From positions 1 to 35,167 of the forward strand of contig SKIZ01000198.1 in assembly GCA_007116135.1 (NCBI GenBank): a stretch of DNA of 35,167 nucleotides, in the 5' to 3' direction. The stretch is from Burkholderiaceae bacterium. GTDB lineage: Bacteria; Pseudomonadota; Gammaproteobacteria; Burkholderiales; Burkholderiaceae_B. Shown here one piece after another: positions 8,842-17,109 of the stretch; positions within the stretch are counted from its first letter, which is position 1, and every line of letters starts with the position of its first letter. The position numbers were made by a program, and so were the translations under genes. The notes under the pieces are model-generated. The model saw only the letters and a list, made by a program, of their open reading frames with translations, did no database searches and had not been told where the DNA came from.

Positions 8842-9486
8842 TTAATCATCGCTTGGGGTTGCAGCTAAGCCAAATGAAGCAAACAGTGACGCATGCATCA
8901 TGGCTTGTCGGCGGTAGCGCAAACGCAAACTTTCGACAATTTGCTGCAACTGCGAAAGAGCAACGCTAAATTCTTGATTAATAATAACATATTCGAATTC
9001 GTTGGCGTGTGATATTTCAAGGTTTGCCCCTGCCAATCGCTTGGCAATGACTTGCTCGCTATCTTTTGCGCGGGCACGCAGACGTTGATCGAGCGCCTCG
9101 ATCGAAGGTGGCAGTATAAAAATGCTGGTCACGCCGGCTAGTTGCGCACGCACCTGTTGCGCGCCTTGCCAGTCAATCTCGAGCAAAACATCACGCCCGG
9201 CCTGAAGTGCGGCAACCAGCGGCGCACGCGGGGTGCCATAGTAGTGACCGTGCACGTGGGCTGACTCGAGCATTTCGTTGCGCTCAAGCATCACTTCAAA
9301 ATCGTTTTGATCGACGAAATAGTAGTCTTTGCCGTGCGTCTCGCCGTCACGCGGCGCGCGGGTCGTGTAGGAGACCGATAGGGCAAGGCAGGGGTCTGCC
9401 TGCATGAGTGCAGCAAGTAGACTTGACTTGCCCGCGCCACTTGGCGCGGTGATAAGAAAGACGTTGCCTGCGTATGGGTTGTTCAT
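8842..9486 (-). CDS. gmk: Guanylate kinase
   Basis: This 214-residue enzyme phosphorylates GMP to GDP with ATP, an essential step for GTP and (p)ppGpp supply. The P-loop APSGAGKSS lies at residues 14-22. GMP-binding landmarks are [16 protein letters not shown] and YYGTPR, and [13 protein letters not shown] is the usual core strand. The start at 9486 places the P-loop at the family-typical distance from the N-terminus. The longer open frame reaching back to 9756 adds a non-homologous extension and is rejected. No strong ribosome-binding site is seen. It heads the gmk-rpoZ-spoT group, with 83 bases to rpoZ. Confidence 0.95.
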   Translation of the reverse strand: MNNPYAGNVFLITAPSGAGKSSLLAALMQADPCLALSVSYTTRAPRDGETHGKDYYFVDQNDFEVMLERNEMLESAHVHGHYYGTPRAPLVAALQAGRDVLLEIDWQGAQQVRAQLAGVTSIFILPPSIEALDQRLRARAKDSEQVIAKRLAGANLEISHANEFEYVIINQEFSVALSQLQQIVESLRLRYRRQAMMHASLFASFGLAATPSDD

Positions 9487-9579
9487 GGGTGGGCACAAAA
9501 AGCAGCTGCATGCATACAATTCGGTGAGCATAGCAGAAGCGACAGGGCGCGCGCGCCATTGAGGATCAAGGAGAGCGAA

Positions 9580-10338
9580 GTGGGTCAGACGAACGACAAG
9601 AAAATAGCCGTGGTCACTGGTGCGGGCAGCGGCATTGGTAGAGCCGTGGCAATTGCGCTGGCCCGTGATGGCTACGAGGTGGTGCTTGCCGGTCGGCGCG
9701 AGGAGGCATTGATCCAAACCCAGGCGCTTGGACCCGATGCGCGCATGCATGTGCATGCATGCGACGTGGCTTGTGCCAATCAGGTGCAGCAGTTGTTTGA
9801 CGACATCGCCAAGACCTTTGGGCGTTTGGATGTGTTGTTCAATAATGCTGGCAGAGGCGCGCCAGCCGTGCCGATTGAAGATCTTCCGGTAGAGACCTGG
9901 CTTGATGTGGTCAACGTGAACCTAAACGGCATGTTCTTCTGCGCGCAACAAGCCATCGCGCTGATGAAATCGCAACAACCGATGGGCGGGCGGATTATCA
10001 ATAACGGCTCGATCGCCGCGCATAGCCCGCGCCCCATGTCCGTAGCCTATACGGCGACCAAGCACGCCGTCACGGGGCTGACCAAGTCAATTGCACTTGA
10101 CACGCGTGCCTACGGCATCGCGTGCACTCAAATCGATATTGGCAATGCCGCCACCGAGATGACTGACCGCATGGCGGCTGGGATTTTGCAAGCCGATGGC
10201 TCGATTCGCGCTGAGCCCCGGATGGACGTCGAGCATGTGGCTCAGGCGGTGGTGCAGATCGTGAACTATCCGCTAGAAACCAACGTTCAGTTCATGTCCA
10301 TCATGGCAACAAACATGCCTTGGATTGGACGCGGTTAA
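9580..10338 (+). CDS. Short-chain dehydrogenase/reductase (classical SDR)
   Basis: This 252-residue oxidoreductase has all the classical SDR motifs: cofactor loop TGAGSGIG (13-20), NNAG (88-91), Asn114, Ser144, and the YxxxK pair Tyr157/Lys161 in YTATKHA. Arginines after the second strand (AGRRE, about 38-41) suggest NADP(H) preference. The start is GTG at 9580, because AAGGAG lies exactly six bases upstream; an in-frame TTG at 9559 lacks such a site. The substrate is unknown. It is divergent from gmk and convergent with yicC, only two bases separating the stops. It contains a near-perfect 22-base palindrome at 9742-9763. Confidence 0.88.
   Translation: MGQTNDKKIAVVTGAGSGIGRAVAIALARDGYEVVLAGRREEALIQTQALGPDARMHVHACDVACANQVQQLFDDIAKTFGRLDVLFNNAGRGAPAVPIEDLPVETWLDVVNVNLNGMFFCAQQAIALMKSQQPMGGRIINNGSIAAHSPRPMSVAYTATKHAVTGLTKSIALDTRAYGIACTQIDIGNAATEMTDRMAAGILQADGSIRAEPRMDVEHVAQAVVQIVNYPLETNVQFMSIMATNMPWIGRG
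9742..9763. repeat. 22-base near-perfect palindrome inside the SDR coding sequence
   Basis: Arms of ten bases, CGCATGCATG and CATGCATGCG, are perfectly complementary around a two-base centre. It lies within codons for MHVHACD of the SDR. A 12-base GC-only palindrome (GGCGCGCGCGCC) occurs at 9546-9557 upstream of the same gene. Function unknown; it may simply reflect repeated GCATGC words. Confidence 0.6.
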
Positions 10339-10340
10339 CG

Positions 10341-11252
10341 CTACTCGATGTTTTGAATTTGCTCACGCATTTGCTCGATCAGCAGCTTTAAATCCATGGC
10401 TGCGCGCGTGACTTGAATGTCACTGGCTTTTGAACCGAGGGTGTTGGCTTCGCGATTCATTTCCTGAAAAAGAAAATCAAGTCGTTTGCCAATGCCCTTG
10501 TTTTTTTGCGCGGCACTTTGTTGATCAAGTGTCTGCGCCAACTCTTTTGCGTGCAGCTGCAAACGATCGAGCTCCTCGGCAACATCTGCGCGCAGCGCAA
10601 ACAGATTGGCTTCAGCGGCGATGCGCTGTGAAATTTCCTCACCGCTGATGTGCGTGATCCCTTGCGCACTTGCTTGTTCGAAGGCCTCGCGCACGCGGGT
10701 GGCTAAACGCTGAGATTGGATTTGGCGCCATTGGGGCAATGCTTGCTGCAGTTGTGCAACCAAGCTCATCAGCATTTGGCATTGTTGAACCAGAACTTCG
10801 CTAAGGCGCGCGCCCTCAAGACGGCGGCTATCGAGTAGTTGTTCGAGCGCTTTGTCACCAGCGGCCAAACAAAGGCTAAGCCAGCGGGTTGGGTCAGGCG
10901 CTGACTTCTCCTGGTGGCTCCATTGCAAAACATCTTGGAAAGTCGGTGCGCCAATGAGTGGCAGATGGGTCTGCAGATGGGCATGCAGCTGATGAATTTG
11001 CGCAAGCAAGGCCTCAGAGGGCAGGGGCAGTTGGTCTTTTTGCGCTCGCGAGTACGACGCGCGCAACTCGACTTTGCCGCGCGCTAAGGCTGCGCTGATT
11101 CGCTCACGAAGCGGCATCTCAGCCAGACGCAGTTCGTCTGGCAGCCGAAACTGCAGATCGAGGTAGCGACTGTTAACGCTACGGATCTCAACGGTCACGC
11201 TGCCGCTTTCGTCGCTGGCCTGGCCACTGCCGTAACCGGTCATGCTTTTCAC
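10341..11252 (-). CDS. yicC: YicC family endoribonuclease
   Basis: This 303-residue protein begins MKSMTGYGSG, the family signature, and ends with the conserved DUF1732 region (KRLDFLFQEMNREANTL, SKASD). YicC/YloC proteins are reported to be RNases acting in RNA turnover. The start is probably GTG at 11252: GGAG lies six bases upstream, inside the last codons of ggt, whereas the ATG at 11243 is 15 bases from it. The gene starts three bases after the ggt stop, so translation is probably coupled. In related bacteria yicC lies beside rph; here ggt sits between them. The 3' end is convergent with the SDR gene at two bases. Confidence 0.93.
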   Translation of the reverse strand: MKSMTGYGSGQASDESGSVTVEIRSVNSRYLDLQFRLPDELRLAEMPLRERISAALARGKVELRASYSRAQKDQLPLPSEALLAQIHQLHAHLQTHLPLIGAPTFQDVLQWSHQEKSAPDPTRWLSLCLAAGDKALEQLLDSRRLEGARLSEVLVQQCQMLMSLVAQLQQALPQWRQIQSQRLATRVREAFEQASAQGITHISGEEISQRIAAEANLFALRADVAEELDRLQLHAKELAQTLDQQSAAQKNKGIGKRLDFLFQEMNREANTLGSKASDIQVTRAAMDLKLLIEQMREQIQNIE

Positions 11253-11255
11253 AGG

Positions 11256-13106
11256 TCACTCCAACAAGCCAATGGCCGCACCGTCTGAGCTGCGGGGGTC
11301 GCTGGCACCAAACAATTTGCCATCTTCAATGGCCACCGATTGTACGCGCCCGGCTGCACGGCTGGCGCGAACGTCGTGGCCCATGCCCAGTAGCAACTCG
11401 ATGGTGTCAGGACTAAATCCTTGTTCGAGCCATAGGGTATCGGGCAGCCATTGATGGTGCATCCGAGGCATGGCTGCTGCTGCCGCAATGTTCATCCCAA
11501 AATCGGTCACGTTGGTAATGACCTGCAGCACGATCGTGATAATTCGCGAGCCGCCCGGTGAACCAGTTGCCAGCCAGGGCTGGCCATCGCGAAACACCAG
11601 GGTCGGGGCCATCGAACTTAAGGGGCGCTTGCCAGGCGCCAACGAATTGGCTTGACTGCCAATGAGACCAAAGGCGTTGGGCTGGCCTGGTTTGATGGCG
11701 AAATCATCCATCTCGTTATTCAGAAGCACGCCAGTGCCTGCGGCCATCCAGCCCGAACCAAAATTCAAGTTCAACGTGGTTGTGGTTGACACGAGGTTGC
11801 CGTGGCGATCTGCCACGCTAAAGTGAGTCGTCTGCTCGGGCTCGTGGCCTTTGAAGTCGGTTGCCGATACAGCGCGACTGTCGGTTGCCGCTGTCTCATC
11901 GATGCTGCGGTAGAGGGCATGCGCATAGGCTGGATCGAGCAGTTGCGCAGTCGGTACATCATGAAATGCCGGGTCGCCAAGGTGGGTGGCGCGGTCAGCA
12001 TAAGCGCGGCGCGCCACTTCAGCGAACCGATGCAAGTTCGCCGCACTACCCCAGCCACCTGCGGCCACTGGCCAGTGTTCGAGGATATTGAGCATCTGTA
12101 TCAAATGGATGCCGCCAGAGCTAGGCGCGGGCATGCTGGCGATTTTGATGTCGCGGTATTGTCCCCAGACCGGTTCGCGCACTAACGCGCGATAGCCGGC
12201 CAAGTCATCCAAGGTCATGTGCCCACGCCCGTCTGACACGGTTTTTGCAATCGATTGCGCCACGCGGCCACTATAAAAGCCTGCAGACCCTTCTTGGGCA
12301 ATGCGTTCAAGTGTCTGGGCCAAGTCGGTCTGTACCAAGCGCGTGCCGGTGGCCACTGGTTGGACTTCATCGGCTGAGCATGTCGCCGCTTGGCAATCGA
12401 GGCCTGGCTTGGGCGTAAAGAAAACCGCCCGGCTCGCCGGTGACTTCGCCAGATGTTGCGCGTGCGTCTGTAGCAACCGCGCCAGCGTCGGAGTCACGAT
12501 GAATCCTTCAGCGGCAAGCTCAATGGCCGGCGCTAACACCGCTTGTCGTGGCAGCTCACCAAAGCGCTCGAGTGCCAGCAGCAAACCAGCAACCGTGCCG
12601 GGCACGCCAATCGAGGCGGTTGATTCGATGGCGTAGCGCCTGACGACATCACCTTTCTCGTCTATAAACCAGTCGACAGTGGCTGCCTGTGGTGCCACTT
12701 CCCGAAAATCGATGGCAACCGTTTCGTCCTGCTTAGCCATGTGCACGAGCATAAAGCCACCGCCGCCTAGATTGCCGGCATAGGGCAACACAACGGCCAG
12801 TGCAAAGCCAGTGGCCACAGCGGCATCGACGGCGTTGCCGCCTTGTGCCAGTATCCGTGCGCCCACGGCAGATGCCAGAAAGTGGTCGCTAGCCACCATG
12901 CCGGTCACGCCCGACTCGGGCTGAAAAATCTCTTGATGTTGAGCGTATTGCAGCACGGCTTGTGGCGTATCGTTGGCCTGGCTTGGCCAGGCCATGCCAG
13001 TCAAGACAAGCGCGATGGCACCAAACCAGGCTTGCCAACTTTGGCTGTTGCTCCGGTTGCTTATACTGTGCGCGTGGGTCATGTTGTTTCGATCTTGATC
13101 AAACAT
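11256..13106 (-). CDS. ggt: Gamma-glutamyltransferase precursor (periplasmic)
   Basis: This 616-residue N-terminal-nucleophile hydrolase precursor cleaves gamma-glutamyl bonds of glutathione and related peptides. It matures by autocleavage before the catalytic threonine, here Thr426 at the start of TTHFSVAD; a large and a small (about 190-residue) subunit result. Other landmarks are GGNAVDAAVA, NLGGGGFM, PAPSSGGIHL and LNNEMDDF. A signal peptide is indicated by a hydrophobic run at about 28-40 followed by an SQA-N site. The start may be 13106 or the ATG eight codons later (13082); neither has a clear ribosome-binding site. It is divergent from rph with 81 bases between, and translationally coupled to yicC downstream. 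Confidence 0.93.
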   Translation of the reverse strand: MFDQDRNNMTHAHSISNRSNSQSWQAWFGAIALVLTGMAWPSQANDTPQAVLQYAQHQEIFQPESGVTGMVASDHFLASAVGARILAQGGNAVDAAVATGFALAVVLPYAGNLGGGGFMLVHMAKQDETVAIDFREVAPQAATVDWFIDEKGDVVRRYAIESTASIGVPGTVAGLLLALERFGELPRQAVLAPAIELAAEGFIVTPTLARLLQTHAQHLAKSPASRAVFFTPKPGLDCQAATCSADEVQPVATGTRLVQTDLAQTLERIAQEGSAGFYSGRVAQSIAKTVSDGRGHMTLDDLAGYRALVREPVWGQYRDIKIASMPAPSSGGIHLIQMLNILEHWPVAAGGWGSAANLHRFAEVARRAYADRATHLGDPAFHDVPTAQLLDPAYAHALYRSIDETAATDSRAVSATDFKGHEPEQTTHFSVADRHGNLVSTTTTLNLNFGSGWMAAGTGVLLNNEMDDFAIKPGQPNAFGLIGSQANSLAPGKRPLSSMAPTLVFRDGQPWLATGSPGGSRIITIVLQVITNVTDFGMNIAAAAAMPRMHHQWLPDTLWLEQGFSPDTIELLLGMGHDVRASRAAGRVQSVAIEDGKLFGASDPRSSDGAAIGLLE

Positions 13107-13187
13107 CTGACCATAGTAACCGCAGCAGCGCGGTGGACTCGCGCCTATCTGGCGGTCTCTTGGCGCTCGTTTTTTTAAGGATGATCA

Positions 13188-13931
13188 ATGAATATGACCA
13201 CGCAAGCGATGCCCCGAAAGGATCAGCGTGCCCTCGATGCCTTGCGCCCGATGACGATTAACAGGCGCTTTACCCGCTATGCAGAAGGCTCGGTGTTGAT
13301 TTCGATGGGACACACGCAGGTTCTGTGTACAGCGAGCGTGCTCGATAAAGTGCCAGGGTTTTTGCGCGGGCAGGGCAAGGGCTGGGTAACAGCCGAATAC
13401 GGCATGCTGCCACGAGCCACGCACACCCGTTCAGACCGTGAAGCGGCCCGCGGCAAGCAATCGGGACGCACACTTGAGATTCAGCGTTTGATTGGTCGAA
13501 GTCTTAGAGCTGTGGTTGACTTGAGCAAGCTCGGTGAGCGCACCATTCAAATCGACTGCGATGTATTGCAAGCTGACGGTGGCACGCGTTGCGCGAGCAT
13601 CACAGGTGCCTGGGTTGCGCTAGCTGACGCGATTGATGGTTTGGTTTCGCAAGGACTTATTGCAGAGCATGCACTGATTGACTCGGTCGCGGCCGTTTCG
13701 GTGGGCTTGGTTGGCTCGCAGCCGCGCTTGGATCTGGACTACGAAGAAGACGCCAACTGTGATGCGGACGTCAACGTGGTGATGACTGGCAGTCGACGGT
13801 TCGTTGAGGTGCAAGGCACAGCCGAAGGCCAAGCGTTCGAGCGCGAGGCGCTCAATCAGTTGTTAGATTTGGCCCAAGCCGGTATCGCCCAAATCACCTC
13901 AGCCGTTGCCCAGTCTAGGAAGGTGTCCTAG
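13188..13931 (+). CDS. rph: Ribonuclease PH
   Basis: This 247-residue phosphorolytic 3'-to-5' exoribonuclease trims tRNA 3' ends using phosphate. Conserved parts are [50 protein letters not shown], and the catalytic-core [13 protein letters not shown]. The C-terminal [12 protein letters not shown] is also typical. Its length is close to E. coli RNase PH (238). The start at 13188 has AAGGATG about five bases upstream. A weak hairpin plus seven Ts lies just before that site. The 3' end overlaps the convergent RidA-like gene by four bases, the two stop codons sharing CTAG. In related genomes rph is followed by rdgB and hemW; here a 4 kb cassette intervenes. Confidence 0.96.
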   Translation: MNMTTQAMPRKDQRALDALRPMTINRRFTRYAEGSVLISMGHTQVLCTASVLDKVPGFLRGQGKGWVTAEYGMLPRATHTRSDREAARGKQSGRTLEIQRLIGRSLRAVVDLSKLGERTIQIDCDVLQADGGTRCASITGAWVALADAIDGLVSQGLIAEHALIDSVAAVSVGLVGSQPRLDLDYEEDANCDADVNVVMTGSRRFVEVQGTAEGQAFEREALNQLLDLAQAGIAQITSAVAQSRKVS

Positions 13932-14395
13932 GCGCGCACCTCAAATATCGCCTCGACTTCAACGGCAGCATTGCGCGGCAGCGCGCTTACACCAACGGCG
14001 CTACGCGCATGCTCCCCGTTTGGGCCAAGCACTTCAACAACCAGATCTGATGCACCGTTGATGACCTTGGGGCCATCTGCAAAGGGCGCTTGCGAGTTGA
14101 CGTAACCGGTCAGTCGCACGCAACTGACGATGCGATCCCAATTGCCGTCGACTGCCGCAAGCAGTGCAACGAAGAGATTCTCCATACAAACGCGAGCCGC
14201 CTGCGCACCTTCGGATACGCTTAGGTCCACACCAACCTGTCCGCAAAAAAGGTGGCCATCGTCGCGCATGGATATCTGACCAGACAAATAGACCAGGTTG
14301 CCGACCTGCCGGTGAGCAACGTAGTTGCCCCCGGCGGCGCGAACAGCCATGCTTTGAATGCGTTTGACGCTGGCAAGGCTATGGTCAACACCCAT
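13928..14395 (-). CDS. RidA/YjgF-like protein (155-residue subgroup)
   Basis: This is a member of the Rid superfamily, trimeric proteins of which RidA hydrolyses reactive enamine/imine intermediates. Visible landmarks are [11 protein letters not shown]-like spacing, [23 protein letters not shown], and the substrate-binding arginine Arg131 in [12 protein letters not shown], followed by VEVEAIFEV. It differs from the canonical 128-residue RidA encoded at 27780 and belongs to the longer subgroup often found in catabolic clusters. The start at 14395 is two bases after the PrpD-like gene's stop, giving 155 residues; the longer frame to 14446 overlaps that gene and adds non-family residues. It is the last gene of the acyl-CoA dehydrogenase/PrpD cassette. 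Its own substrate is unknown. Confidence 0.87.
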   Translation of the reverse strand: MGVDHSLASVKRIQSMAVRAAGGNYVAHRQVGNLVYLSGQISMRDDGHLFCGQVGVDLSVSEGAQAARVCMENLFVALLAAVDGNWDRIVSCVRLTGYVNSQAPFADGPKVINGASDLVVEVLGPNGEHARSAVGVSALPRNAAVEVEAIFEVRA

Positions 14396-14397
14396 CG

Positions 14398-15777
14398 CTA
14401 GTCCAGCATCAAGCTGCCAACTTTGGCCGCTGATTCGATTTGCCACACTTTGCCGGCAAGTGCTTGGACGGCTTCGGGCGTTGCAGCATCGTGATAGGTG
14501 CCCAAACGCAGCAATTTGTCCTCGATTTCCTCGCGTGACAGCGTGTTGCCCGGATCGCCTTTGGGCTCTTGCACGATGGTTGTGGATTGGCTGCCATCGC
14601 GCGTGGTGACAGTCACCTTGCCAATCCAGCGCTCAGGATAAGCCCCGTCGATCTCCGGGTCCAACACCATGGTGACCCGATCACGAAACGCAGTGACTGC
14701 CTGATCAGTTAAGACCTTGTCAAATCCAGCGAGGTCAGCGCTGTTGTGGTGCGCAATCAAACCAAGCACCGTGCCCATGGAAAACTTCGACTGATGCACT
14801 GTGCGCGGGTCGGTGACTGGGCCAAGCACGTCAATAGCACCTTGGTGGACGTGGGCCACTACCGACTCGATGTCATTGGCCGCAATCTTGTGCTCTTTCA
14901 TGGCCTGCTGCAGTGCGTCGGCTGCCGGATGCGTGTGACGGCAAGAGGCGTGGAACTTAAAAGATGTTTCGGCCAAAGCCCAGCGAGAGCCCAGCCGGTC
15001 TACCAGACGCGCAGGATCGGCATTCTCAGTCATGGCAGCGCCCAGACCTTGTTTGCCCTCGAGGATACGTTTGGCGCCGGTAAAGCCAGCTTGAGCCAAA
15101 TAGGCCGCCTGCAGGCCGGTCGAAGCGGCGTGTCCGGTGTGCAGTTGCTTGGAGTCAGCGGCATCACGCAAAAACTCCCACAAGCCACCTGTGACGGTGC
15201 CAGCCGAACCAAACCCGTGCAGCATTTGTTCTGGCGTGAGCTTGAGCAGGCGTCCCACTGCAGCACAAGCCGCAATCGTGCCTGCGGTGGCCGTTGTGTG
15301 GAAAATCTTGTAGTGCGGGCGACCCAAAAATTCGCCAATCCGGATGCCCACTTCGTAGCCTGCTACACACGCGGTCATCAACTCTTTGCCGCTCGCGCCA
15401 ATGCTTTGCGCCACGGCAAGTGCCGGGGGAATCACCACGGCAGCCGGGTGAAAGACCGCACCGTTATGCACGTCGTCTTGCTCGACAAAGTGCGAGGAGG
15501 CTGCGTTGACCATGGCGGCAAAGTATGGACTCGTTTTGGTGCGGCGCACGTAGTCTTCGCTTGGCCCGTCAGCGGGCCCCATTTGTTGGGCAAAGCTTGC
15601 CACCGCTTGCACCGGTTTGGCGCTTGAACCCGCCAAAATCGATGCCATCGTGTCAAGCAGCAGGTCTTCAAAGCGCCGGTGCACATGCGCCGGTATATCT
15701 TCAAACTTCAAGTTCGCTGCGAACTCGGCTAAGGTGGCGCTTGGGTGAATCAATGCCGCATTATTGTCTTTTGTCAT
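14398..15777 (-). CDS. MmgE/PrpD family protein
   Basis: This 459-residue protein belongs to the MmgE/PrpD fold family, which includes 2-methylcitrate dehydratase, cis-aconitate decarboxylase and several uncharacterised lyases. Landmarks seen are LLLDTMASILAGS, the region around EQDDVHNGAVFHPAAVVIP (conserved Asp-His segment), GYEVGIRIG, GFGSAGTVTGGLWEF and KFHASCRHTHPAADAL. A true methylcitrate cycle is unlikely because prpB and prpC are absent nearby and prpD itself is usually longer at about 480. It lies 18 bases downstream of the acyl-CoA dehydrogenase gene and two bases before the RidA-like gene, so all three are probably one operon. The reaction is not predictable beyond dehydration or decarboxylation of a carboxylic acid. 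Confidence 0.87.
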   Translation of the reverse strand: MTKDNNAALIHPSATLAEFAANLKFEDIPAHVHRRFEDLLLDTMASILAGSSAKPVQAVASFAQQMGPADGPSEDYVRRTKTSPYFAAMVNAASSHFVEQDDVHNGAVFHPAAVVIPPALAVAQSIGASGKELMTACVAGYEVGIRIGEFLGRPHYKIFHTTATAGTIAACAAVGRLLKLTPEQMLHGFGSAGTVTGGLWEFLRDAADSKQLHTGHAASTGLQAAYLAQAGFTGAKRILEGKQGLGAAMTENADPARLVDRLGSRWALAETSFKFHASCRHTHPAADALQQAMKEHKIAANDIESVVAHVHQGAIDVLGPVTDPRTVHQSKFSMGTVLGLIAHHNSADLAGFDKVLTDQAVTAFRDRVTMVLDPEIDGAYPERWIGKVTVTTRDGSQSTTIVQEPKGDPGNTLSREEIEDKLLRLGTYHDAATPEAVQALAGKVWQIESAAKVGSLMLD

Positions 15778-15795
15778 GGCTAAAACCCCAAATAT

Positions 15796-16956
15796 TTAGA
15801 AAGACCGTGGTAGGCCAAGGATGTGCTCGGCCACGTAGGACAGGATTAAGTTTGTCGAGATGGGCGCGACCTGATAGAGGCGCGTCTCGCGAAATTTGCG
15901 CTCTACGTCGTACTCGCATGCAAAACCAAAACCCCCGTGAAATTGCAGGCAGGCGTTGGCCGCTTCCCAGGATGCGTCAGCCGCTAACAATTTGGACATG
16001 TTCGCTTGTGCGCCGCACGGCAAGTGCGCATCAAACAAACGGCAGGCCTCATAGCGCATGAGGCTCGCGGCCTCAACGTTGATGTAGGAGCGCGCGATGG
16101 GAAACTGCACACCCTGGTTTTGGCCGATCGGGCGACCAAATACCACGCGGTCCTTGACGTATTGCGAGACACGGTCCACGAACCAGTAACCGTCACCGAT
16201 ACATTCGGCGGCAATGAGCACACGCTCTGCGTTCAAACCATCCAAAATGTATTTGAACCCTTTGCCTTCTTCGCCGATCAGGTTCTCAGCAGGAATTTCG
16301 AGATTATCGAAAAACAGCTCGTTAGTTTCGTGGTTCACCATGTTGAGAATCGGACGAATCGTCATGCCGCTCTTGACGGCATCGTGCAAGTCGACGATAA
16401 AAATCGACATGCCTTCTGACTTCTTGGTCACCTGATCAAGCGGGGTGGTGCGCGCCAGTAAGATCATCAGATCCGAGTGCTGTACTCGAGAAATCCAGAC
16501 TTTCTGACCGTTGATGACATATTTGTCACCTTTGCGAACTGCTGTGGTCTTTATTTTGGTCGTGTCTGTGCCCGTGGTGGGCTCGGTGACCCCCATGGAT
16601 TGCAAGCGTAATTCCCCCGCCGCGATTTTCGGTAAGTAGTAGTCTTTTTGTTCTTTTGATCCATGGCGCACTAGCGTGCCCATGTTGTACATCTGACCGT
16701 GGCAGGCACCGGAGTTGCCCCCGCAGCGATTGATTTCTTCCATGATGACTGAGGCTTCAGCCAAACTTAGGCCAGAGCCGCCGTACTCCTGGGGAATCAG
16801 AGCGGCCATCCAGCCGGCCTCGGTCAAGGCCCTTACAAACTCATCTGGGTAGCCCCGAGCCTCGTCTACCTTACGGAAATATTCGTCTGGGTATTGTTCG
16901 CAAAGGCTACGGATCCCGTCGCGGATGTCTTGGTATTGCTCTGCATGAGTGGTCAT
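15796..16956 (-). CDS. Acyl-CoA dehydrogenase family flavoprotein
   Basis: This 386-residue protein has the complete acyl-CoA dehydrogenase fold. N-terminal helices include IPQEYGGSGLSL. The middle domain has MGVTEPTTGTDTTKIKTTA and NGQKVWIS for FAD binding, and the C-terminal helices have KDRVVFGRPIGQNQGVQF and LQFHGGFGFACEYDVER. The catalytic glutamate of medium-chain enzymes (Glu376 in MCAD) aligns with Pro365 here. However, Glu244 in LNAERVLIA aligns with the base of isovaleryl-CoA and long-chain enzymes. It should therefore be active, perhaps on a branched or bulky acyl-CoA. The gene is first in the cassette with the PrpD-like and RidA-like genes and is divergent from a LysR gene. Confidence 0.9.
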   Translation of the reverse strand: MTTHAEQYQDIRDGIRSLCEQYPDEYFRKVDEARGYPDEFVRALTEAGWMAALIPQEYGGSGLSLAEASVIMEEINRCGGNSGACHGQMYNMGTLVRHGSKEQKDYYLPKIAAGELRLQSMGVTEPTTGTDTTKIKTTAVRKGDKYVINGQKVWISRVQHSDLMILLARTTPLDQVTKKSEGMSIFIVDLHDAVKSGMTIRPILNMVNHETNELFFDNLEIPAENLIGEEGKGFKYILDGLNAERVLIAAECIGDGYWFVDRVSQYVKDRVVFGRPIGQNQGVQFPIARSYINVEAASLMRYEACRLFDAHLPCGAQANMSKLLAADASWEAANACLQFHGGFGFACEYDVERKFRETRLYQVAPISTNLILSYVAEHILGLPRSF

Positions 16957-17003
16957 AGTCGCTTATCATTGGGTTTGTCATGAATGCAAGAAACTGTGCC
17001 TGA

Positions 17004-17085
17004 TGTCGCAACGCTTGCCAATTGGCGTTTCCCAAAGCCAGTCTTTGCCTGTCGCAAAGTTGGCGCGATGCACTTTTTTGTCGCA
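17004..17085. promoter_or_regulatory. Three direct TGTCGCA repeats in the cassette/lysR control region
   Basis: The 153-base gap between the divergent acyl-CoA dehydrogenase gene and the lysR gene carries TGTCGCA at 17004-17010, 17050-17056 and 17079-17085. It also has a 10-base palindrome GCCAATTGGC at 17017-17026. Repeated words in this position could be regulator-binding half-sites. The role is inferred from position only. Confidence 0.4.
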
Positions 17086-17109
17086 TAAAATTCTCAAATT
17101 TAGGTGACT

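Noticed and set aside
14746-15627. 293-codon open frame antisense to the PrpD-like gene
   Set aside because: It is a frame shadow: composition and length follow from the GC-rich gene opposite, and the translation shows no recognisable domain.
14398-15777. Assignment of the PrpD-like protein as 2-methylcitrate dehydratase of a methylcitrate cycle
   Set aside because: No prpB, prpC or acnD-like gene is nearby and the neighbours point to another pathway.
15860-15900. Loss of catalytic glutamate making the acyl-CoA dehydrogenase inactive
   Set aside because: An alternative base, Glu244, is present at the position used by isovaleryl-CoA and long-chain enzymes.
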